DNA from: UBA2658 sp964617335
Lineage (GTDB): Bacteria; Bacillota; Clostridia; Oscillospirales; Oscillospiraceae
Assembly (NCBI GenBank): GCA_964617335.1
Contig: CAZTXG010000022.1
Span: 1-28,811, forward strand
Reading direction: 5' to 3'
DNA: 28,811 nucleotides
A program made the position numbers and the translations under genes. Below are positions 22,740-28,811 of the stretch, in pieces; the stretch's first letter is position 1, and every line of letters begins with the position of its first letter. Below the pieces are notes generated by a model, which ran no database searches, was not told where the DNA came from, and saw only the letters and a list, made by a program, of their open reading frames with translations.

Positions 22740-24182
22740 ATGGCAAAAAGGGACCTTTCAGTTGACTGGAAAAAGTATTATGACGAACATCTCGTTACTA
22801 TTGAAGAAGCAGCAAAAAACATAGTCCCCGGAGATGTTATTTTCTTGGGTCAGGCTACACAAGTACCCTATGCGTTTTTGGACTACCTTTATGAGCACAA
22901 GGAAGATTATAGCGATGTTACCTTCTGGTACAATGTTATGAACGTTCCCAACAACATGGTTTTTGACCACGACATTAAAGGTCATTTCCGTCTCCTGAAC
23001 ATCTACAATCTGCCTCTCGACAGAATGGGCATTGAGGCCCACACTGTTGAGCCTTTAGGAGCAGGCTACGACACCTATACAAACTGTATGCAGGAATACG
23101 GTGTTAACAGCAGCGCTCTTCAGGTTGCTCCCCCCGACGAAAATGGCTGGTGCAACGTTGGCGGCTATGGTGTTTGCACAAATGCCGTCACCGAGCGTAT
23201 GCCTGAAATCACAAAGAAATTCGGCTTCATCGATGCCACCGGTATTTACCCTGTTCCCACCTTTGAAATTGAGCACGGCAACATCCACGTTACAGAGTTT
23301 GACTTTATCATAAAGAACGACACCGAAATGTTCGAGCTTCCCACTCCTCAGCCCACCGAGGTTGACGAGAAGGTTGCTTCCTTCATCATTCCTTACCTTA
23401 AGGCCGGCGATAAGGTCCAGATAGGCTTTGGCGGCCTTGGCGAAGAAATTCTTAAAAACCTTTCCAAGCTGCCCTTCAGCATTGAGATATTCTCCGAGGT
23501 TTTATGCGACAGCATGATGCCCCTTGTGGAATCCGGCAAGATAACAAAGCTTCGTGCTTCCAGCCCCGGCGCCTGCACAAGAGAAACCTTCCAGTGGCTT
23601 TCAGAAAACTGCGGGAAATACGACGTTATGTTAGTTCCCAGAACCCAGTGCATCGAGCCCCTCGGCGCTATGGAGCAGGAAAACCTTGTTGCCATAAACG
23701 CCACATTCATGGTTGACCTTCTCGGTCAGGCCTGCTCTGAAGCCCAGGGCTTAAAGCCTTACACCGGCATGGGCGGCTCCATGGCCTACCTTTACGGCGC
23801 ACAGCGTGTAAGAGGCGGCCGCAGCTTCCTGTGCCTGCGCTCCGTCTATGTTGACAAAAACGGCGAAACCCAGTCGAACATCGTTCCCTGGCTGCCTGAA
23901 GGCTCCATTGTCTCCATGCTCAAAAACTATGTTATGTTCGTAGTTTCCGAGTGGGGCATCGCAGATGTATATCTTAAGAGCTATAAAGACCGCATAAGAG
24001 CACTTATAAAGATTGCCCACCCCGATTTCCGTCCAATGCTCAAGGAAAAGATTCTCACCACTCCCCTTGTGGAAGAATCCGACTTTGACGGCTACGATAT
24101 GTACGACGACACTCCCCCTGCCGTAAGGCAGCCCAACACCGCCATGCCCTTTAAAGACTACACCTTTACAAAGGCGGACTAA
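22740..24182 (+). CDS. acetyl-CoA hydrolase/CoA-transferase family protein
   Basis: The 480-residue protein belongs to the acetyl-CoA hydrolase/transferase family, which includes 4-hydroxybutyrate and butyryl-CoA:acetate CoA-transferases. It shows GQATQVPYAFLDYLY near the N-terminus and IGFGGLGEEIL. IEIFSEVLCDSMMPLVESG contains the probable catalytic Glu that forms the glutamyl-CoA intermediate. INATFMVDLLGQACSEAQG, GGSMAYLYGA and VSEWGIADV follow, with IKIAHPDFRPML near the end. The acyl donor and acceptor cannot be decided. AGAAGGAG lies 8 nt before the ATG at 22740. Codons are strongly C-biased, suggesting high expression. It is a single-gene unit with its own promoter, operator-like repeats and terminator. 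Confidence 0.9.
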   Translation: MAKRDLSVDWKKYYDEHLVTIEEAAKNIVPGDVIFLGQATQVPYAFLDYLYEHKEDYSDVTFWYNVMNVPNNMVFDHDIKGHFRLLNIYNLPLDRMGIEAHTVEPLGAGYDTYTNCMQEYGVNSSALQVAPPDENGWCNVGGYGVCTNAVTERMPEITKKFGFIDATGIYPVPTFEIEHGNIHVTEFDFIIKNDTEMFELPTPQPTEVDEKVASFIIPYLKAGDKVQIGFGGLGEEILKNLSKLPFSIEIFSEVLCDSMMPLVESGKITKLRASSPGACTRETFQWLSENCGKYDVMLVPRTQCIEPLGAMEQENLVAINATFMVDLLGQACSEAQGLKPYTGMGGSMAYLYGAQRVRGGRSFLCLRSVYVDKNGETQSNIVPWLPEGSIVSMLKNYVMFVVSEWGIADVYLKSYKDRIRALIKIAHPDFRPMLKEKILTTPLVEESDFDGYDMYDDTPPAVRQPNTAMPFKDYTFTKAD

Positions 24183-24247
24183 TAGCCTTGCAGGCTAATA
24201 TTAAAGTTTATTAAGCTTTACCAAAACCATATACATATCATTTTTAA

Positions 24248-24288
24248 AAACCGGCAGTAAGGGCCTAACTCCCCTTTACTGCCGGTTT
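24248..24288. terminator. terminator after the CoA-transferase gene
   Basis: AAACCGGCAGTAA (24248-24260) pairs perfectly with TTACTGCCGGTTT (24276-24288). The T-run is better on the minus strand than on the plus strand (TTTCATGTCTTT), but the position, 65 bp past the stop, supports a terminator role. Confidence 0.7.
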
Positions 24289-24331
24289 CATGTCTTTGCA
24301 GCGCATATAAATTTAGGACTTGTTTTCAGGT

Positions 24332-24360
24332 TTGCATTTTCCTCCGTGAAACCTTATAAT
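24332..24360 (+). promoter_or_regulatory. promoter of the galKET operon
   Basis: TTGCAT (24332-24337), a 17-nt spacer and a perfect TATAAT (24355-24360) lie 42 bp before the galK start. No clear operator was seen. Confidence 0.55.
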
Positions 24361-24402
24361 CAGTTTGTAAGTAAAAAAGCGCCCTTGTTAGGAGAGCTTA
24401 AA

Positions 24403-25665
24403 ATGCTTAAACCCCTTGACCAATGGAAAACCCTCTTTGAAAGGGACACCGGAAATAAGCCCCCTTTCCCGAAAAGGGAGGAAAAGGGGCGCTATCTCGC
24501 CCTTTTAAGCGGCTTTGAAAAGCAATTTGGCAGTAGCCGTGCCGCCATATTTTCCTCACCGGGCAGGGTGGAGCTTTCCGGAAACCACACTGACCACCAA
24601 GGTGGTTTGGTTTTGGCTGCCGCTGTGAATTTGGACATGATTGCAGCGGCGGCTGCAACAAACACCGATACTGTGCGCATTTTTTCAAAGGGCTACGGCT
24701 ATGAGGAAATAGAGCTTTCAAAGCTTTCCCCAAAGCCGGAGGAAAAAGGCAGCTCCCCTGCCTTGGTGCGGGGCATGGCGGCCGCCCTTAAAAATCGCGG
24801 ATTTTCCCCAAAAGGCTTTGACGCTTATATTTCGTCCAAGATCCCTTTAGGCTCGGGGCTGTCTTCCAGCGCCGCTTTTGAAATGCTAATAGGAAAAATA
24901 TTCAGCGCCTTTTTTTGCGGAGACAGTATTTCTCCCACAGAGCTTGCCCTTATAGGGCAATTTGCGGAGAATCAATATTTTGGAAAGCCCAGCGGACTTA
25001 TGGACCAGCTTGCCTGCTCAGTTGGCGGTGTTTTGTATATAGACTTTAAAAATCCTGAAAGCCCCCTTATAAAAACTCTTGATTCCCCCTTTGACGATAA
25101 AGGTCACAGCCTTTTTATAACAAATGCCGGTGGAAGTCACTCTGATTTAACCCATGAATATGCAGACATCACAAAGCAGATGCTTTCTGTAGCCGCCTTT
25201 TTCGGCAAAGGAAATCTTCGAGAAGTGGATGAATATGAGTTTTACCGAAGCCTGCCCCTTTTACGGGAAAAACTTTCTGACAGGGCGATTTTGCGTGCCA
25301 TGCACTTTTTTGGGGAAAACCAAAGGGTTGCCCTCCAGTTTGAGGCCCTCTGCCGTGGGGGCATGACTGAATATCTGGCCCTTATGGATGAATCCGGGCG
25401 CTCCTCTCAGGAGCTTTTGCAAAATATTTACCCTATAGGAGACGTAAATGAGCGAAGCTTGTCTCTCGCTCTCGGTGTTTCCCGCCGGATACTGGGCAAA
25501 AAGGGTGCTGTTCGGGTTCACGGCGGCGGCTTTGCAGGGACTGTTATGGCTTTTGTGCCAAAAGAAATATCCGCTGATTATAAAAATGAAATGGACAGAA
25601 TATTTGGTAAGGGCGCCTGTCTGGAGCTTTCTTTCCGGCAAAAAGGTGCCATGGTTTTAAAATAG
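24403..25665 (+). CDS. galK: galactokinase
   Basis: This 420-residue GHMP-family kinase phosphorylates alpha-D-galactose at C1 in the Leloir pathway. The N-terminal galactokinase signature is SPGRVELSGNHTDHQGG, a variant in which Asn replaces the usual Glu of GEHTDYNGG. The ATP-binding GHMP motif IPLGSGLSSSAAFE, the catalytic-Asp segment KPSGLMDQLACSVGG and the C-terminal GGGFAGTVMAF are all present. AGGAG lies 8 nt before the ATG at 24403; an earlier ATG at 24346 precedes the predicted transcription start. galE follows after 10 bp. Confidence 0.93.
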   Translation: MLKPLDQWKTLFERDTGNKPPFPKREEKGRYLALLSGFEKQFGSSRAAIFSSPGRVELSGNHTDHQGGLVLAAAVNLDMIAAAAATNTDTVRIFSKGYGYEEIELSKLSPKPEEKGSSPALVRGMAAALKNRGFSPKGFDAYISSKIPLGSGLSSSAAFEMLIGKIFSAFFCGDSISPTELALIGQFAENQYFGKPSGLMDQLACSVGGVLYIDFKNPESPLIKTLDSPFDDKGHSLFITNAGGSHSDLTHEYADITKQMLSVAAFFGKGNLREVDEYEFYRSLPLLREKLSDRAILRAMHFFGENQRVALQFEALCRGGMTEYLALMDESGRSSQELLQNIYPIGDVNERSLSLALGVSRRILGKKGAVRVHGGGFAGTVMAFVPKEISADYKNEMDRIFGKGACLELSFRQKGAMVLK

Positions 25666-25675
25666 GAGGTAGATT

Positions 25676-26668
25676 ATGGCTAAGGCCTTAGTTTTGGGCG
25701 GAGCCGGATACATCGGTTCCCACACTGTGTATGAGCTTATAGATTGCGGCTTTAAGGTCACAGTTATCGATAACCTTGAAACCGGCCACAGGGGGGCTAT
25801 TCACCCGAAAGCTGTGTTTTATGAAGGGGATATTCGTGACGGGGACTTTTTAGACAAGGTTTTTAAAAAAGAGCGGCCGGAGCTTGTAATTCACTTTGCC
25901 GCAAACTCTCAGGTTGGCGAGAGCATGACAGACCCCTTAAAATATTACGACAACAATGTGGGGGGCACCCTCTGCCTTCTTAAAGCCATGGTGGGAAATT
26001 CTGTAAAGCATATTGTTTTTTCCTCCAGCGCCGCTGTTTACGGCGAACCGGAGGCTGTGCCAATTCCGGAAACTGCCCCCGCCTGCCCCACAAACTGCTA
26101 TGGCGAAACAAAGCTCGCCATGGAGCGTATGTTTTACTGGGCTGAAAAAGCCCATGGTTTAAGCTATGTTTCCCTGCGCTATTTTAACGCCTGCGGTGCC
26201 CACGAAAAAGCCGATATAGGCGAGGCCCATGAGCCGGAAACCCACCTTGTCCCCATAGTTTTGCAGGTTCCCAACGGAAAACGCGAATTTGTCTCGGTTT
26301 TTGGGGATGATTACGACACACCGGACGGAAGCTGCCTGCGGGATTATATTCATGTTTCCGACTTGGCAAGGGCCCATGTTCTGGCGGCAGAGTATCTTAT
26401 AAAGGGCGGCAAAAGCGACATATTTAACCTTGGCAACGGAGAGGGTTTTTCCGTTAAGGAGATAATCGCCGAAGCTGAAAAAGTTGTGGGCAAAACCATT
26501 CCCCATAAAATTGCCCCCCGGCGTCCTGGGGACCCCGCCCGTCTTGTGGCCTCCAGCGAAAAGGCGAAAACCCTTTTGGGCTGGCAGCCAAAGCAGGCGG
26601 ATATAGGGAAAATCATTGCCTCGGCCTGGCAATGGCACAAGGAGCATCCTGATGGCTACGGAAAATGA
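25676..26668 (+). CDS. galE: UDP-glucose 4-epimerase
   Basis: This 330-residue short-chain dehydrogenase-type epimerase interconverts UDP-galactose and UDP-glucose. The NAD-binding GGAGYIGSHTVYEL is at the N-terminus, VIDNLETGH follows, the catalytic Ser lies in VFSSSAAVYG, and the YxxxK pair is in CYGETKLAMERM. RYFNACGAH and LRDYIHVSDLARAH are typical. The length is normal. AGGAGG precedes the ATG. It lies between galK and galT and overlaps the galT start by 17 nt. Confidence 0.97.
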   Translation: MAKALVLGGAGYIGSHTVYELIDCGFKVTVIDNLETGHRGAIHPKAVFYEGDIRDGDFLDKVFKKERPELVIHFAANSQVGESMTDPLKYYDNNVGGTLCLLKAMVGNSVKHIVFSSSAAVYGEPEAVPIPETAPACPTNCYGETKLAMERMFYWAEKAHGLSYVSLRYFNACGAHEKADIGEAHEPETHLVPIVLQVPNGKREFVSVFGDDYDTPDGSCLRDYIHVSDLARAHVLAAEYLIKGGKSDIFNLGNGEGFSVKEIIAEAEKVVGKTIPHKIAPRRPGDPARLVASSEKAKTLLGWQPKQADIGKIIASAWQWHKEHPDGYGK

Positions 26669-28169
26669 AGAAGTCTATGAGGCCATAGATTCCCTGCTCT
26701 GCCGCGGCATCGAGCTGGGTTTTATGGAAAAGGCCGACACAATTTATCTTAGAAACTGCCTTTTATCTCTTTTAAAGCTTGACGGCTATGAAAATCCCCA
26801 GTCCTGCGCCTTGTCCATAAAGGATGCCTTAGTTAAGCTTTGCGATTTTGCGGTTATGAATGGATTAATAGAGGACAGCCAAGGCTCCCGCGACCTTTTC
26901 GACACGGCCCTTATGGGCGCTATTTCCCCACTGCCTTCGGCGGTTTGCGCTAAATTTTATAAGCTTTATGAAAAAAGTCCCAAAGAGGCCACAGACTGGT
27001 TTTATAAGCTCTCCCAAGACTTAAACTATATCCGAAGAGACAGGCTAGAAAAAGACCATCATTTTACGGCGGATACTAAATATGGCCGTTTAGAGCTTAG
27101 TATAAATCTTTCAAAGCCGGAAAAGGACCCAAAGGATATAGCCAAGGCAAAATTAGCTCCCCCTTCGGCCTACCCAAAGTGCCTGCTCTGTCGTGAAAAT
27201 GAGGGTTATGCCGGACATATAAATCATCCTGCCCGTCAAAACCTTCGGCTTATCCCTGTTAAAATTGGGGATGAGGACTGGAGTTTTCAATACAGCCCCT
27301 ATGTTTATTACAACGAGCATTGCATTGTGCTAAGCCCTGAGCACCGCCCCATGCTCATAGATGGCTCTGTTTTCGGAAAGCTCTTTGACTTTCTGGATAT
27401 CTTTCCCCATTATTTTATAGGTTCCAACGCAGACCTGCCCATAGTGGGCGGCAGCATTTTAAGCCATGAGCATTTTCAGGGAGGCAGGCATGAGTTTCCA
27501 ATGGCGAGAGCAAAAACCCGAAACAGCCTGACTGTGGAAGGCTTTGAGAACATTGACTGCCAAATTCTTGACTACCCCATGAGCGTTATACGCATGGCTT
27601 GCTCTGACAGGAAAAGGCTTGAAGCCCTTGCCTCAAAGCTGCTATGCTCATGGCGCAATTATACCGACAAGGCCTCCATGATTTACGCCGAAACCTATGG
27701 CACAGCCCATAACACCATAACACCCATAGCCCGCCGTCGAGGGGGTAAATATGAGCTAGACCTTGTTTTAAGAAATAACCTAACTACAAATGAGCATCCT
27801 CTGGGGCTTTATCATCCCCATGAGCAGCTCCACCATATAAAAAAGGAGAACATCGGCCTTATTGAAGTCATGGGCCTTGCTGTTCTTCCTGCAAGACTTA
27901 ATGAGGAGCTGGGGCTTTTAGAGGAAATGCTCATTTCTGGCAAAGACCCCTCAAAGGACTCTCGCACAGCAAAACACGCCCTCTGGGCCAAGGGCATTTT
28001 AGCCCGCCATCCGGAGTTTTCCTCTGATAAGGCCGGAGAAATCATAAGGCAGGAGGTTGGCGCCGTTTTTGCCGAGGTTTTGGAATGTGCCGGAGTTTTT
28101 AAGACCGATGGCCAAGGCCAAAGAGCCTTCCTGCGCTTTTGCGAAAGCTTTGGGGCAAAGGTTAAATAA
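26652..28169 (+). CDS. galT: galactose-1-phosphate uridylyltransferase, class II (Firmicutes type)
   Basis: The 505-residue protein is the long Firmicutes-type GalT, which swaps UMP between UDP-glucose and galactose 1-phosphate. Visible segments are YPKCLLCRENEGYAGHINHPARQNLR, EHCIVLSPEHRPM and VGGSILSHEHFQGGRHEFPM, whose His residues form the nucleotidyl-transfer site, and NEHPLGLYHPHEQLHHIKKENIGLIEVMG. The ATG at 26652 has AAGGAG 7 nt upstream and overlaps the end of galE, so translation is likely coupled. No transporter or regulator is part of this operon. Confidence 0.95.
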   Translation: MATENEEVYEAIDSLLCRGIELGFMEKADTIYLRNCLLSLLKLDGYENPQSCALSIKDALVKLCDFAVMNGLIEDSQGSRDLFDTALMGAISPLPSAVCAKFYKLYEKSPKEATDWFYKLSQDLNYIRRDRLEKDHHFTADTKYGRLELSINLSKPEKDPKDIAKAKLAPPSAYPKCLLCRENEGYAGHINHPARQNLRLIPVKIGDEDWSFQYSPYVYYNEHCIVLSPEHRPMLIDGSVFGKLFDFLDIFPHYFIGSNADLPIVGGSILSHEHFQGGRHEFPMARAKTRNSLTVEGFENIDCQILDYPMSVIRMACSDRKRLEALASKLLCSWRNYTDKASMIYAETYGTAHNTITPIARRRGGKYELDLVLRNNLTTNEHPLGLYHPHEQLHHIKKENIGLIEVMGLAVLPARLNEELGLLEEMLISGKDPSKDSRTAKHALWAKGILARHPEFSSDKAGEIIRQEVGAVFAEVLECAGVFKTDGQGQRAFLRFCESFGAKVK

Positions 28170-28194
28170 CCCCTCAAAACTTAAAATATGTCTT

Positions 28195-28235
28195 AAAGGG
28201 CTGTCCGCCTGTTTGCGGACAGCCCTTTGGGTTTT
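28195..28235 (+). terminator. terminator after galT
   Basis: AAAGGGCTGTCCGC (28195-28208) pairs perfectly with GCGGACAGCCCTTT (28215-28228) around a 6-nt loop, followed by GGGTTTT. It lies 25 bp after the galT stop and could also serve the convergent gene at the right edge. Confidence 0.88.
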
Positions 28236-28259
28236 AATAATGCTTTGGTTTTTAAAAGC

Positions 28260-28811
28260 TTATAGCCTTACAACGTTTTCAAGATATTCACCTATGCTCT
28301 TTCTGATTTCATCCGGTCCCTTATATCGTCCGTCTATGCAGTCTACGTCTAGGTTCAAGGTGGGGATTCCCCAGTTTTCATAGATATACTCAGACAAAAT
28401 CTTTGTTGAAGCCCAGGTGTGCTTGCAGCCGATATGGCCAAAGAACACAGATACGTTTATGTTAAAGTTATCCATAAGATACTTTATTCTGTCACGGTAG
28501 TAGTCAACAGGTCCTGCCGCTCCGTGAATCATGGGGAAGTCCATCATTTTCTTGGCAAGAACTCTTATGCAGGCATCTTTATCGTCCATGTCCTCATAAT
28601 AGTTGCCCCAGAAATGTCCGAGGGCGTCCATGATGCAGATAGCCCCGTATTCCCGCTCCAGATAGCCATAGGTTTTGGGGTCTGTCCAAAGCATATTTTG
28701 ATGGAACATCATACGATATTTTTCTCCGTTGGGGCAGGCCGCAAGACCCATATCTATAATCATCTGACCGGTTTCCAGTTGCTTTTCAAGGAAATCCACC
28801 ATGGCGGGGTC
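28260..28811 (-). CDS. 2-hydroxyacyl-CoA dehydratase D-component family protein (partial, C-terminal part)
   Basis: The reading frame runs off the window edge without a stop, so the N-terminal part is missing; about 183 residues are seen, where the family has about 380 to 430. The segment FFGHIGCKHTWASTKILSEYIYE, then GIPTLNLDVDCIDGR and a C-terminal IRKSIGEYLENVV, match the HgdB/BcrB/BadD-like family. The Cys in the GCKHT segment is a likely Fe-S ligand. Such proteins form Fe-S dehydratases or ATP-driven reductases of acyl-CoA or aromatic acyl-CoA, but many paralogues are unassigned. The ATG near 28802 is probably an internal Met, not the start. Confidence 0.8.
   Translation of the reverse strand, partial: DPAMVDFLEKQLETGQMIIDMGLAACPNGEKYRMMFHQNMLWTDPKTYGYLEREYGAICIMDALGHFWGNYYEDMDDKDACIRVLAKKMMDFPMIHGAAGPVDYYRDRIKYLMDNFNINVSVFFGHIGCKHTWASTKILSEYIYENWGIPTLNLDVDCIDGRYKGPDEIRKSIGEYLENVVRL

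Overview
This window looks like a chromosomal segment from an anaerobic, low-to-moderate GC Firmicute of class Clostridia. The inference rests on strong AGGAG-type ribosome binding sites, lipoprotein signals, a class II (Firmicutes-type) galT, an Fe-S rich NfnB/GltD-like flavoprotein, a CoA-transferase and a 2-hydroxyacyl-CoA dehydratase-type protein. I see no phage or insertion-sequence genes, no tRNA or rRNA genes and no CRISPR array.

Left part (1-4025): a small DsrE-like protein sits behind a possibly structured leader and ends at a bidirectional terminator. Beyond it come a convergent rhodanese-like lipoprotein (minus strand) and a plus-strand set of a DUF454 membrane protein, an unrecognised polytopic membrane protein and a monofunctional heme catalase. 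Two back-to-back terminators close this part.

Centre (4030-18736): a large sugar-catabolic locus made of two divergent transcription units. The minus-strand unit has twelve genes. In order of transcription they are: sugar-binding lipoprotein, two-domain ABC ATPase, permease, a DhaK-like protein lacking the catalytic histidines, DeoR regulator, DhaL, class II aldolase (GatY/FBA type), PfkB kinase, ribulose-phosphate/allulose-6-phosphate 3-epimerase, SIS-domain 6-phospho-3-hexuloisomerase, D-lyxose isomerase and ribokinase. The plus-strand unit has a third PfkB kinase, a GatZ/KbaZ aldolase subunit and a DUF4432 mutarotase-like protein. The 341-bp divergent intergene holds overlapping face-to-face promoters, a perfect palindrome and T-rich TTTCGTTT repeats of the kind DeoR-family regulators bind. 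Together these genes could import an unusual ketose or aldose, isomerise, epimerise and phosphorylate it, and cleave it by aldolase to trioses. The exact substrate cannot be read from sequence. This locus is the best candidate for something undescribed.

Right part (18841-28811): an 896-residue multi-domain Fe-S flavoprotein (minus strand); a DhaS-type TetR regulator followed by a CoA-transferase/acetyl-CoA hydrolase family gene with repeated TTTTCAGT operator-like sites; a compact Leloir operon galK-galE-galT with its own promoter and terminator; and, cut by the window edge, the C-terminal part of a 2-hydroxyacyl-CoA dehydratase D-component-like protein (minus strand).
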